Made by a program: the position numbers and the translations under genes. This document shows positions 50,601 through 64,000 of a DNA stretch of 64,000 nt, in pieces (position 1 is the first letter of the stretch; each line of letters starts with the position of its first letter). Source of the stretch: Piscicola geometra (taxonomy: Eukaryota > Annelida > Clitellata > Hirudinida > Piscicolidae); assembly GCA_943735955.1 (NCBI GenBank), contig OX030955.1, positions 975,234 to 1,039,233 on the forward strand, written 5' to 3'. The notes under the pieces are model-generated. The model had not been told where the DNA came from, ran no database searches, and was given only the letters and a program-made list of their open reading frames with translations.

Positions 50601-53600
50601 CATTTCCAACAAAGCCTGTTTCGTCACCTGAGTGGCTCATCGCACTGGAACGTCCCAAGAAGTTCAACGATGAGCTCGAGAGAACAGGGTTGCTGTGATG
50701 GTCTTTAGAGATGTGATGGTGACTGCTAGAATGGTGGTGATGGTGGTGATTGTGGGAGTGGTGGTGATGACTAGTTGGAGGATGGGAAAGCAGATGACCA
50801 CATGCAGAATTCAGAAGGGCTTCTTGGCATCGAAACTTTTCTCCCAGAAAGCTGTGAATGATGTGGTTGGAATGAAACTGCACAAGTCTTCTCTTTAACA
50901 CTTCCTATCAAAGTATTATCAATATTTTAAACTAACATTAAAAAATTGTGCTTTATTTAAACCATCTAGTTGTTTTTGTCAGCAAAGACACTTTTCTACA
51001 CCATGACGCTTCTCAACCCAAAAACCAATTTTGACTACCACCACACCCCTCTACAATCCACCAAACCACACCAAACTCACAAGCACTTGTTTCTGGTCTT
51101 TTGTTCAAGATTGAAGAAGTAGTATTCGTCACACCTGAGTGACAGGGTGCCTCTCACCTCCTTCTCCATGCACCGTTGCACTTGCTCCAGCAAGCCGATT
51201 GACGCTGTGTGGCCTGTGGTGACGAAGGCGGTTGAAATGAAGGGTGGTTAGTTCGTTTGAAGTCCTTTAATGATTTTTCACAAAAAAAGTTATTTATAAA
51301 GTCTGATACTCCCTTTCTTAAATTTTCAGGTCTCGAAGCATGCTTTTTTAGGATTCTTTGAAATATTTTTTCTAAACATGGGAAATTAAATACTGTGTTA
51401 AACTGGAAACAAACCATCAAGCATCAGAGCTTCCTTCTTCTGCTCACACAACGCCTTCAGTCCTTGCGACACCACTGCCAACGTCTGGTACCTCAGTGTG
51501 GGCTCTGTGAAGAAGAGGGAGTGGCTGACAGAGATTTCATTCAATACGTGAGCTCCTTAGAGAAAGCAATAAAACTTCCCATTTGAAACCATCGAGCGAC
51601 CCACACCTTCAGCCAGAGCATCAAAATGTTGCACCACGTGTGCACACTCTTCGAGCACCTTCTCCAGCTTCCTGAGAGGCAAGTGAGTGGGACTCTATGT
51701 TTTGAATGGACTTCATTGGTGTCTGGTGCAGTATTACAGTGTTCCAATGTTTCAATGATGATTTACGCTACTTTTAAATGTTTTTTGAGACAGTGTGTAC
51801 AAAAACTCCTCTTTTGATTGGCATTTTAATCAGCCACGAATCTTCATTTTTAAAAACAACAACTTATGGCTCGCATGATTAACAGCTGCAACAATAAGAC
51901 AAGCAACAAAAGTCGGATTTCAACAGCAGCAACAAGTACAACAACAACAAGTAAAACAACAACAAGTACAACAACAACAAGTACAACAACAACAAGTACA
52001 ACAACAACAAGTACAACAACAACAAGTACAACAACAACAAGTACAACAACAACAACAGCAACAACAAGTACAACAGCAACAACAACAGCAAGTACAACAA
52101 CAACAAGAAAAGCAACAGCAAGTACAACAACAACAAGAGCAGTAGCAACAAGAGAAGCAACAACAACAAGAGAAGCAACAACAACAAGAGAAGCAACAAC
52201 AGCAAGTACAACAACAAGTACAACAACAACAAGTACAACAACAAGTACAGCAACAAGTACAACAACAACAAGTACAACAACAAGAGCAGCAACAACAAGA
52301 GCAGCAACAGCTGCATAAAGGAAAGTCATTGGAGGCGGAATCGGACGGACGTGCTCATCAGGCGTGAAGTGCCCTTGCATGCCTATCTCCCTGCTATCTC
52401 ACTGCTATCTCACTGCTGATGATGTCGATGCTGTGCTGTTGCCATTATTTCGTTTTGCTGTTTTTATAATATGTTTTTACAATTATATTTTATCATTTTT
52501 AGATTTTTTATCTTTATAATTGTTCCATTACGAGTACAACTTTCCTTAGATTTTCTAAGTTAGACCGGCTCCCCTGCAAGAGCACAAGAGCTCCTGAGAC
52601 GCTCTGACGTTATTGAGTTCTTAATGCTAATACTGTTTCTGCCAAAGAACTAAAATCAGCTAAAGCATTTTAAATCTCTTTTTTCTTGTTTTGGCCAGAC
52701 TATGAAAATCAAATAGGTTTTATTCAAATTATTCGGTGATTGATCTCTGTTATTAATCTATATATCCTTGCAAAATTTATCAATTTAAGTTTTTAAGCAT
52801 TTTGCAATCTGTGATTTACCAACTTTCAGTGCTTCTGAGCAGCTTGACGACCTCAAGAGCTCGCTTAGACACCAGCCCAAAATACACCAAAAAACTTCTC
52901 AGCTAACTTTTACTTAGATACCTCAAAAGAACTTTCACAATCTCATTCCATTGATTTCAACTTTAAAATCAGTTTAATTCTCGTTGTTATGATGCTCTCC
53001 TCATGGCCACGGCAATGGCATCATGCGAGCTTAATGCTCATTCATGAAGGCAGTCCTCTCATGCGTAACCCCTGCCGGCATGAAGATGAGGAAGCTGATG
53101 ATGATGATGATGATGATGATGTTTGAAGAAAAAGTAGCAAAGAAGAAAGAAAGAAGAAGAAAATAAACAATAAATAAACGAGAAAAAAGGGAAAGAAGTC
53201 AAATAAAAAGAGGAGAAGGAGTGGAGGATGAAGAAGACGAGAAAGAGGAAGATGCCGAACGAAGAAAGATTCAAGAAATGGATTGAGGTTCATGCGGCTT
53301 AAGCTGCCCCGTCCAGGAAGCAAGCGAAGGAATACTGCCTAGTGCTGCAGTGCAATTGGAACCTGCTGTGGCGTTGTTTTTTGCACCCTTCCTAATTACC
53401 ATGTCCAACCATAATCCTCTCCATCTAAATTGGAAGTGTTTGTGATTTTGTGTGTGTTTGTTTGTGTGTTTGTGTGCCTTCCTGTGTGAGTGTTTATACG
53501 TGTGTTTTTTTTGGTGCTTGTGTGCGAGTGTGTTTGTTTGAACATGTTTTTTTAATGTTTTATGTGTCTTTTTGTAACATTTCAATTAAATTGTTTTTGA

Positions 53601-56129
53601 AAGCGTCTAGTTTGCGCAGATAGGTCATGTTTTTTTTAAAGATAAGTGTTTTTTAAGATTTATGTGTTGAGCCTGTCTGTGGTGTTAATTTATGTTCATA
53701 AGATGTGTGTGTGTGTTTTAAATGTGTGTGTATGTGATTTGTGTTTTAAATGTGTGTGTGTATTGTGTGGTGTTACAAATGTGTGTGTATTGTGGATGTG
53801 TGTTGTGTTATAAATGTGTGTGTATTGTGGATGTGTGCTGTGTTATAAATGTGTGTGTATTGTGGATGTGTGTAGTTTTGATGAATGTGTTGTTGATGGG
53901 CACGATGTGACATGTATTATATTACTGTCGCTTCTTTATTTGCTCAATGAAGTTTTTACGTTTAAAAGATTTTGTATTAAACAGCTTACAAACACCCAAC
54001 ATGCAACCACTTAGTTTCTTTCTGTTTTCACCAAACTCTCTCACCACTCTCTCTCTGTCTCTCCATCTTACTCCAGGCCATCCACTAGCACACCCACCTG
54101 CACAAGTTCTCACTCTTCAGCACTTCATCATCTTCCTCCTCCTTCAACACTCTCACGTGACCTGCTACAACGCCCCTCAATTGGTGGAAGCAGGCGAGGA
54201 CAGTGTCAGAGGGGAAAGGTTCTCTGGTTCTGTGGTGGTCGTGAGACTTCTTGGGGTGGTCGTTCTCTTGGGAGTTGTCTTCTCTGGAGCTGATTTGCTT
54301 TTGCACAATTGGATTGACGCTTTCAGAACTGACATCGAAACTTGTTTCCATGCTTGAATGCTCTTCTGCTTCTTTCGTAGATTCTGAGCCACTCACTCCA
54401 ACATATTCTTTTCCATCCAGCCTTCTCTCACCCACTACACCATCTCTCTCACTCTCGCCATTTATCAATTTTCCTTTATCATCTCTCATTTCTTCATTTC
54501 TACTCACTCCATCTAAAGATCTTCCTTCTTTCCACCCAGCAGTTTTCTCGTTTTCTCTCTCCAAGCCATTTTCGTTAATGACTTCATCATCATTACCATC
54601 ACCACTTTCTTCAAAGACTTCTTCGTCATCCTTTCCCTCACTGTACCCACTACCATCATCATTGTCTCCGCCAACTTTATCTCTTTCTATATCATTATCA
54701 ATTTCTTCATCTAAAGTTTTTCCATCATCATTTAGCCATTTTTTCCCTTTTTCATCATCATCATCACCAACACCAAAATCTTCATCCTCATCAACTTCAT
54801 CTCGAACATCAACCTCTCTTGCATGTCTCCTCGCCTTCATGGGGTGCTTCTCATTGACGATGTTGCTTGCACCAGCATCATTACCACCTCTATCATTATT
54901 ATTACTAGGATCCCCATTCTCATCATCATCATCACCCTCTCCACCACCACTCTCATCATCATCACCATCTCCACCACCACCAGTGTGTCCACTTGTCTGC
55001 AAGAATTGATGGTTGCCTTCATGCGTTAGGACGCAGCGGAACTGCTCTATGCTGGCAGCACTTTTATTTGCATTTATTTTGCTTTTTTCGATGTTTTTCT
55101 TTTTGATATTATTGACAAGGATGTTGTTATCGTACTTATTATTGCTTTTTGCTTCTCCATCGATGTCGTATTTAGTGTTTTTGTTCGCTTCTGGAGAAGG
55201 GTTCCTTCCACCACCACGGCTGCTGCTGCTGCTGCTGCAGTTGCTGCTCACGCCTCTCTTCCTTTTTGAATCCTGCTTCACTTTTTGACTGATGTGGTTT
55301 TTGTTGTTCTCAGGGTGGTTGTGAGGAGTGTGAGGAGTACTCTTGCTTCCCGGTGGCTGCTTCGAAAGGTCAAGGTCACTGAAAGCCTCTCGCGAGGGTT
55401 GGTCAGTAGGGGTAGAGTGGTAGTGATGATGACGATGATGAGTATGATGCTCATGATTGTAGTTTTGAAGGGGACGATGATGACGATAGCGATTATGGTG
55501 AGGCTGATGACTGAGACGATGGTGTCTAGGATGATAGAAAGGGTGGTGGGTGGATGGGTGGTGGCCATTCAGGTGTTTGTGGTTAGGATAGTAATGACGA
55601 TGATGACGACGATGATGGTTAATATGATGGCGGGAAATATTAGTTGCAGAGAATTGTTGTTGAATGGGATTAGTGAGAAAGGGATGAAATCTCGGCGAAG
55701 TGACTTGGTTGCTTGTTGCAGTGGTGGATGGAAGAGTCGACGCTTTGCTTGCTGGAAGAAAAGAGGGGTGTTTGAGTGATTGAGGAGAATGGTGAAAACA
55801 TTTGTAGGAAAAGGTTGGATGATTAAAGCCTCAAATCGAATGATTTATAAGAGAAAGTGATAATGGAGACAAAGTTCTGATGCGTCCGCAATGCACTTTC
55901 TGATGCAGACAGAGTGGCTGGTAGACTAGCAAGTCTGTCATATGTTAAACCTTCGGCTGCCACACGCTCTGAATAGAAGCAGGCCATAGTTTGAATGAGG
56001 CCTGTGGCGAGAAGGGAAGGAGTCTTAGAAACTTCTTCGAAATTAAACAGCTTGCAAACAACTTTGCTCTTAGGTCACAACTCAGAAAACTTTTTATAAT
56101 AATACTGCTACTACTACTAATACTGCTAG

Positions 56130-56223
<94 letters not shown>

Positions 56224-56224
56224 G

Positions 56225-56274
<50 letters not shown>

Positions 56275-56275
56275 G

Positions 56276-56321
<46 letters not shown>

Positions 56322-56704
56322 CACTGTTATTACTACTACTACCACCACTACTCTACTACTACTACTACTACAGCGTTCTCGCATGTGTCATTGTGTCACG
56401 GTGAAAACTTTTCATTCTTAATTGATTGCAGCCGGCAATTAGTCTCTGTCTATTCAGCTACATACAGTGTGTTTGTTCAAGCCGCTTAAGCTCGAAAGGA
56501 TTCAGAGGCCACTGCACGGTCGGCTTCTGATCCCTCCAACGCCCTGCCTGCACTGTATGCATCATAAGACAGCTTGTGCGATATGATAAGCAAGTCACCT
56601 CCAAGTCTTTCTTGGTCTACTTGAGGGGCTGTTGAAGGGGGAACGAGGAAGATGGCGACAAGCAGGAGGAAGAAGACAGCGGGATGAGACGTAGACGCAA
56701 ACAT
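47635..56704 (-). CDS. Unrecognised secreted, Cys-rich, probably GPI-anchored proteoglycan-like protein, about 13 exons, 1138 aa
   Basis: Exons, 5' to 3': 56704-56599, 55751-54157, 52902-52820, 51671-51607, 51504-51415, 51213-51158, 50904-50451, 50260-50173, 49939-49802, 49665-49523, 49294-49185, 48240-48048, 47930-47635. Phases close, total 3417 bases. Exon 1 is a clear signal peptide (MFASTSHPAVFFLLLVAIFL, then VPPSTAPQ). Exon 2 (1595 bases) encodes a His-rich stretch (HHTHHRHHHYH) and then a very acidic region with Ser-Gly in acidic settings (DDDESGGGEGDDDDE, DDGSGYSEG, EESGDGNDDE), typical of glycosaminoglycan attachment. Later exons hold about 16 Cys (CQEALLNSACGH, LELCTTEHLHEG, LSCLRPILHSC, HFICSALHFQ, LPCLQDIVSK, LLSPCEPHW) and a second His run. 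The C-terminus QYSFLFLLLHCLTL is a hydrophobic tail fitting a GPI signal. The domain order recalls glypicans, but the glypican signature is missing. Exon 6 may extend to 51078 (DEYYFFNLEQKTRNKC). Confidence 0.6.
48719..48830. repeat. 15-bp repeat, about 7 copies
   Basis: Tandem ttacgctatgtaatg with g/c variants, in the intron 48241-49184 of the Cys-rich gene. Confidence 0.93.
49034..49120. repeat. GT-rich microsatellites
   Basis: Mixed (tg)n runs here and at 49940-50035. Both lie in introns of the Cys-rich gene. The second runs to the acceptor cacaag at 49940. Confidence 0.85.
51920..52312. repeat. CAACAACAAGTA minisatellite
   Basis: Array of caacaacaagta (12-15 bp) with agcaac and gagcag variants in the intron 51672-52819 of the Cys-rich gene. 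All frames are open on both strands. No splice sites suggest coding use. Confidence 0.95.
52903..54156. other. Intron of the Cys-rich gene
   Basis: Between the acidic exon and the exon at 52902-52820. Holds a (gat)n tract at 53094-53121, GT-rich DNA at 53440-53540 and a 30-bp degenerate repeat (tgtgtgtattgtggatgtgt) at 53750-53875. Frame 53290-53420 reads NNATAGSNCTAALGSIPS on the minus strand without convincing splice sites, so I left it out. Confidence 0.5.
56098..56372. repeat. CTA trinucleotide array
   Basis: (cta)n with ctg and cca interruptions in the first intron of the Cys-rich gene. The Leu and Val open frames are artefacts. Confidence 0.96.
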
Positions 56705-57261
56705 GTCTCTTGAGGCTCCTTCGGTGGCTTTCAAGCCGCTGAAGAAGTTTTAGGCGGTGTGAACTGTGAAGACGTCAGAAAAATGTCTAAAAAACTTTCC
56801 ATCTTGTATCACTGTTGGTTGTTGTTGTTATCAAGCAATTACGTCCCCTTCAATTGTTACAGAATGAGTCTTTGTTTTGCAGATCCTCTTTCCCCTGTTA
56901 TTACTTATATTCGTGTTTGTTTGCCTTCAAATTTAACCAATCTTCTTATCTTTCTTAGCAACGATGTTTCTATTATTTAAGCAATTCCATCCATAAGTTC
57001 CATGAGAAACTGGGGCTTGCGTTGACGATTCGTGAAACTACCACAATTCACTTATTTCTGAGTCTTGGCACCATTTTCTCTAATAAATACTTAATCAGTT
57101 ATCTACCATCTTTATACATACAGTGAGGATACACACATGCGTACGTATTTATTTGAGCGTAAATGGCACGTACATATGTATGAAGAAGACGCTGGGAGCA
57201 TCGAACTATATAAAACTAGCCCTTACAGGTCTTTCGCAAACATTGAGTTAAGGGCTAGAAG

Positions 57262-58277
57262 TAGAGACCCACCGAAATTCGGTTTGGTTTCGGTTTCAGC
57301 GCCAAAATTGCAAATTTTCTTAGTTTCGACACTTTTTCGGTTTCGGCAGAATCTAAATTTACAGTTTCGGCCATTTTCGGTTTCGGTTCTAACTAATTTC
57401 GGTTCAATTTCGGTTTCGGCCAAAATGGATCTCATATTTACCGAAAACCCGAAATTTTTTTTTAGTTTATCTTTTTATATCTGTGGATCCTCAATCGAGC
57501 ACGAACTGGGTTCGATTCTCATCTCTATTAGATATCGTTGTTGTTGTTGATTGATTTATGGGTGACATAAGACTAATTGTTCGAATAACATATACAAGCA
57601 TCTGGAACAACAACAACCATTGTATTGAAATTTAAGTTACTTGGCATACGTTCAATGATGATATTTAATAAAACCTTTTTTGAACTAATTTTCTTTTTAA
57701 GAAAAAGTGTAAAAACAACACGCATATACATCTACACAACTAGAACTTTTCAATTCACTGATACATAGATACATTGACAACATAAATACATTGACAACAT
57801 ACACATAAAAGGTTCCAAATGCCAATTACACTAGACCACACATTGACAACATACACATATAAGATTTTAAATACCAATTATACATTGACAACATACACAT
57901 ATAAGACTCTACAATTACACAAATTAAACCAGACCACAAATTGACAAAATACAATTATAGTACTCTACTTACCAGTTGCAGTCAATATTCATGTCTTGAG
58001 CTCGAAAATACTTATCTGCACCCCCAACAAGGGCAAATCTACGCAAATCGTTGCAGCAACCTTCTGGGTGAAAATTTTGAGAACAAATTATTTCTGGCTT
58101 ACAAAATTCGTCTGTTTGGATTTAACTATTAAACAGAAATTATCATCGTTAAATACTGTTTTTTTTGTTCTTAATGAAAGTTGGGGAAAATTTCGATTTC
58201 GGCCGAAAATTTGATTTCGATTTCAGCCTAAGTTCGGTTTCGGCAGAATTAAAAATATCAGTTTCGGTCGGTCTCTA
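57262..58277. mobile_element. Non-autonomous hAT-like DNA transposon, 1016 bp, with 8-bp TSD
   Basis: Terminal inverted repeats: left tagagacccaccgaaa (57262), right end reading inward tagagaccgaccgaaa (58277), 15 of 16 identical. Identical 8-bp direct repeats gctagaag flank it at 57254-57261 and 58278-58285, the hAT hallmark. Subterminal regions are packed with ttcggtttcgg motifs in both orientations, likely transposase-binding sites. The interior has a short repeat (acattgacaacatacacata, several copies at 57770-57905) and no transposase gene. Good conservation of the ends suggests a recent insertion. Confidence 0.9.
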
Positions 58278-58345
58278 GCTAGAAGGGAGGGAAAAACATC
58301 TTGTCTAAAAAGGCTGTTTGGTTACTTCTCGAAGACTCTCCAGAC

Positions 58346-59400
<1,055 letters not shown>

Positions 59401-59843
59401 TGTTGGTGTTCAAACAAAAGTTTTTTTATTGGTAAACTTTCTATAATCTTGAAATTGTTGTTCAAAAAAAGTTCTAATTTTTTAAATATTATATTTAAGT
59501 GAAACCAAAATAAGGCAAAGAAGGTCCTTTTTGCATTTTAGCAACTCTTAATCTTCGTGAATCTTTTCTCTTTTGTATGCACCAACAAATATGAAATTGA
59601 TACTTTTAGAGCTTTTGACACTTTAAGAAGTATTTTTTTCCTCTTTTAAGAAACTTTTGTCGAGAATATTTTAATCAAGTATTGTGTACAGCCTTTGTCT
59701 TTGTACTGTCTTTGATGTGTTTGTGTTCGCAACGCAACTTAATGGGTAACTACAAAATTTGTAGTAAAAATTTAACAAATATATTTTTCTCTCAATATAT
59801 TGTGAAATAATTTAAACTGTTTTATTTTTTACAATCTTTCTAG

Positions 59844-60948
59844 AAAAGTGTAATTACAAAAGCAAGGCTGAAGTCTTCCTTGATGAGAATCTCTTCCCCA
59901 TCCTCCTACCCGAATTGAAGAATACTATCGATGAAGCAAAGAAGAAAAACTATTTTGAAGTTCTCAAGAGTACATATTCTTCAGAAAACCCATTTCTAAC
60001 CTCATCTTAAAACTAAGGAAGCGTTTCAATGACTTATATTTTATTATTTGATATAAATCATGATTCAGAGACGAAATGTGAGGTTCAGCATGAAGGATTA
60101 CTTCATGGATGAAATAAGTCAAACGTAATTTGATTTGAAACACTGCTTCATTGTATAATTAGCTTCTTTGTTGTTTTATTTATATGAATTCAGAAATTCT
60201 TAGTACCTTATATATTAATTTTTTTAAATCATTTATTTGCTGTGCTAACATTTTTCTATAATAGAATTCACTTGCAGATCACAAGAAAATTCTTTCTTCA
60301 GCAATTTATTTGAGAAATATGAACGAAGGTGTGTTTTGTACTATTAAGAAATATTAAGTAAAAGAATATATTTTTAGTTTTTCCCATTCATTTTAACTCA
60401 AAAAATGTCCAACTCTTAAGCAACATTAATGATGAAGAGGGCTGGAGTGAATTCGATTCTGCACTGGCGATTCAGTCTTTCTGGCGAGGGTTCACGGTTT
60501 GTTTGAATGAACTCGTGCTACATTAGAGGATTTTTGTCTCTAATGATATCCTTTTGTTGAATGCGAGCCAAATACTTTCATATCGTAATTGCGAATGATT
60601 ATTCGAATAAGGCTTAAAATTCAGTTGGTGGCTGTTTTATTGTCATAAGTTAATTATAATTTATAATTATCCCGGAGAAAACCAGGCCTCTCACGCACTT
60701 AGGGCATACACTTTCAAAAATCCTGGTATCTTGTATTAAAAGTTTTAACTATTTTACAACGTGGTTACATGTACTAAAATAATATCCTTCAGTATCGAAG
60801 AAACAAGAAACTAGCACCTTTAAGATGCTGGCAAAAGGAGTGGAGAGAGATGAACGAAGAAAAAAAGAGGGGTCTCAATCTTTTCAGGACCATTGTCACC
60901 AACAAGGAGGAAGAAGACATAGTAGAGGTCAAGCAACCGAAGTGCTGA
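59844..60948 (+). CDS. IQCK: IQCK-like IQ-motif protein, 3' five exons
   Basis: Exons: 59844-59959, 60069-60124, 60278-60328, 60421-60496, 60793-60948. Phases 0, 2, 2, 0 close. Matches to human IQCK as I recall it: KAEVFLDENLFPILLPELKN (EYLETFIFPVLLPGM), NYFE then RRNVRFSMKDYFMDE (CFERKRTKFIACDFLTEWLY), SQENSFFSNLFEKYERR (GEPFTEFFSIPFVEERLKQ) and the IQ motif ALAIQSFWRGFTVYRRNKKL (ALYIQSFWRACVVR). C-terminus EEDIVEVKQPKC. IQ motifs bind calmodulin; IQCK itself is poorly characterised. The first exon here starts in phase 1, so 5' exons with the start codon lie upstream, perhaps beyond the transposon cluster, and were not found. Confidence 0.85.
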
Positions 60949-61330
60949 CGCAGTGAACACAGAAAGTTTATTTGCATGAAAAAACATTATTTTGTGTCTG
61001 AACAGTGCCGTATTTCAACTTTAATTTATTTGGATTCTTCATTTATTTTTCAAAAATCTTTAAAAAATAAATAAATAAAAAAAGTTAATTAATACAATTA
61101 AAATATAGTAAAAATCTAGGCAGTTAATATAACTGTACATGAATATTATAAGCCTAGGCTTGTTCACTCACGTATATTAATTCTGTTCCTCCTTTCGGCT
61201 TACATCCGCTACCTTTTCATTAAATATCCCGTTTCGTATTATAACTGAAATAGATCGTGAATTAAATTGCGAGTAATTATAAAAACTAAAAGTTATCTAA
61301 AAATTTCCAGCTTTTACATAAATAACAGTA
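60949..61330. other. Gap between IQCK-like and coronin genes
   Basis: About 380 AT-rich bases between tandem plus-strand genes. aataaataaataaa near 61067 is a likely poly(A) signal for the IQCK-like gene. The coronin promoter must lie in the rest. No clear core element. Confidence 0.5.
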
Positions 61331-62600
<1,270 letters not shown>

Positions 62601-64000
62601 GTGGGTGTGGTAGTGTGAGGTGGGTGCATTAGTGGTGTGGTAGTGTGAGGTGGGTGCATTAGTGGTGTGGCATTGTGAGGTGGATGCATTAGTGGTGTGG
62701 CAGTGTGAGATGGGTGCATTAGTGGTGTGGCAGTGTGAGGTGGGTGCATTAGTGGTGTGGCAGTGTGAGATGGGTGCATTAGTGGTGTGGCAGTGTGAGG
62801 TGGGTGCATTAGTGGTGTGGCAGTGTGAGATGGGTGCATTAGTGGTGTGGCAGTGTGAGGTGGGTGCATTAGTGGTGTGGCAGTGTGAGGTGGGTGCATT
62901 AGTGGTGTGGCAGTGTGAGGTGGGTGCATTAGTGGTGTGGCAGTGTGAGGTGGGTGCATTAGGGTTGTGGCAGTGTGAGGTGGGTGCATTAGTGGTGTGG
63001 CAGTGTGAGATGGGTGCATTAGTGGTGTGGCAGTGTGAGGTGGGTGCATTAGTGGTGTGGCAGTGTGAGGTGGGTGCATTAGTGGTGTGGCAGTGTGAGG
63101 TGGGTGCATTAGTGGTGTGGCAGTGTGAGGTGGGTGCATTAGTGGTGTGGCAGTGTGAGGTGGGTGCATTAGGGTTGTGGCAGTGTGAGGTGGGTGCATT
63201 AGTGGTGTGGCAGTGTGAGATGGGTGCATTAGTGGTGTGGCAGTGTGAGGTGGGTGCATTAGGGTTGTGGCAGTGTGAGGTGGGTGCATTAGTGGTGTGG
63301 CAGTGTGAGATGGGTGCATTAGTGGTGTGGCAGTGTGAGGTGGGTGCATTAGTGGTGTGGCAGTGTGAGGTGGGTGCATTAGTGGTGTGGCAGTGTGAGG
63401 TGGGTGCATTAGTGGTGTGGCAGTGTGAGGTGGGTGCATTAGTGGTGTGGCAGTGTGAGATGGGTGCATTAGTGGTGTGGCAGTGTGAGGTGGGTGCATT
63501 AGTGGTGTGGCAGTGTGAGATGGGTGCATTAGTGGTGTGGCAGTGTGAGATGGGTGCATTAGGGTTGTGGCAGTGTGAGATGGGTGCATTAGTGGTGTGG
63601 CAGTGTGAGGTGGGTGCATTAGTGGTGTGGCAGTGTGAGGTGGGTGCATTAGTGGTGTGGCAGTGTGAGGTGGGTGCATTAGTGGTGTGGCAGTGTGAGG
63701 TGGGTGCATTAGTGGTGTGGCAGTGTGAGGTGGGTGCATTAGTGGTGTGGATGTGTGAGGTGGGTGCATTAGTGGTGTGGCAGTGTGAGGTGGGTGCATT
63801 AGTGGTGTGGCAGTGTGAGGTGGGTGCATTAGTGGTGTGGCAGTGTGAGGTGGGTGCATTAGTGGTGTGGATGTGTGAGGTGGGTGCATTAGTGGTGTGG
63901 ATGTGTGAGGTGGGTGCATTAGTGGTGTGGATGTGTGAGGTGGGTGCATTAGTGGTGTGGATGTGTGAGGTGGGTGCATTAGTGGTGTGGCAGTGTGAGG
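62601..64000. repeat. 30-bp minisatellite starting at a coronin splice donor, about 46 copies to the window edge
   Basis: Units of 30 bp, core gtgtgaggtgggtgcattag, with variants gag/gat, tggtgt/ggttgt and cag/atg. The exon-intron junction itself reads tctgaggtgggtg, so each unit repeats the donor tgag|gtgggtg. It reaches base 64000, so its true length is unknown. Because 30 is a multiple of three, the minus strand carries a 484-codon MHPPHTATPL frame, which I treat as an artefact. Confidence 0.98.

Noticed and set aside
53042..53323. Minus-strand Leu/Phe/Ser frames with apparent membrane segments
   Set aside because: A/G-rich low-complexity intron sequence translated on the opposite strand; no splice or start evidence.
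54251..55009. 252-codon Ser-rich plus-strand frame
   Set aside because: Antisense shadow of the acidic minus-strand exon, which has splice sites and continues in phase with its neighbours.
47635..56704. Calling this gene a glypican or a histidine acid phosphatase
   Set aside because: The glypican Cys-rich signature and the phosphatase RHG motif are not visible. Only the general architecture is glypican-like.

Overview
The window is eukaryotic nuclear DNA. Protein-coding genes are split into many short exons (32 in one case) with GT-AG introns. No bacterial-style operon, CRISPR array, rRNA or ordinary tRNA gene was seen. Gene content (NOS1AP-, DAZAP2-, SLC30A9-, IQCK-, ABCA3- and coronin-like genes), hAT and non-LTR transposon remains and a tRNA-derived SINE point to an invertebrate metazoan. 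I cannot name the species. Tandem repeats are extremely abundant: a CA tract of about 430 bp, many trinucleotide runs and at least ten minisatellites.

Layout. 762-12701 (-): NOS1AP-like PTB adaptor gene, followed downstream by a 20-bp minisatellite. 12.7-24 kb: repeat-rich, with a few good exon candidates of an unrecognised plus-strand gene. 24062-30115 (+): SLC30A9-like zinc transporter. 30.2-30.97 kb: tail of a non-LTR retrotransposon, then a SINE with target-site duplication. 31182-42998 (-): complete ABCA3-type lipid ABC transporter, 32 exons, 1843 codons plus stop. 43968-45059 (-): DAZAP2-like small gene with a 17-nt microexon, arranged head-to-head with 45464/45539-46707 (+), a GOLM/CASC4-like type II Golgi coiled-coil gene. 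47635-56704 (-): large unrecognised secreted protein with signal peptide, His-rich and acidic Ser-Gly tracts, a Cys-rich region and a hydrophobic C-terminal tail. 57262-58277: non-autonomous hAT element with an 8-bp TSD. 58.35-59.4 kb: decayed ZBED5-like hAT transposase. 59844-60948 (+): IQCK-like gene, 3' part. 61331 to the right edge (+): coronin 5' exons, broken off by a minisatellite that starts at a splice donor.

The genes do not form one pathway. Several are membrane-trafficking or membrane-transport genes (ABCA, GOLM-like, SLC30A9, coronin). The most unusual signal is how often intronic minisatellites abut, and apparently copy, splice signals: the donor in coronin, the acceptor in NOS1AP, and a branch-point plus pyrimidine module in ABCA. 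In SLC30A9 two consecutive introns are multiples of three, free of stops, and encode His-rich peptides in frame with the zinc transporter.

Exon borders were deduced by eye from GT-AG sites, codon phase and family similarity, with no transcript data. Phases close perfectly across the ABCA, DAZAP2, GOLM-like and SLC30A9 models. They close with one uncertain junction in the Cys-rich gene and remain unresolved at one place in NOS1AP.
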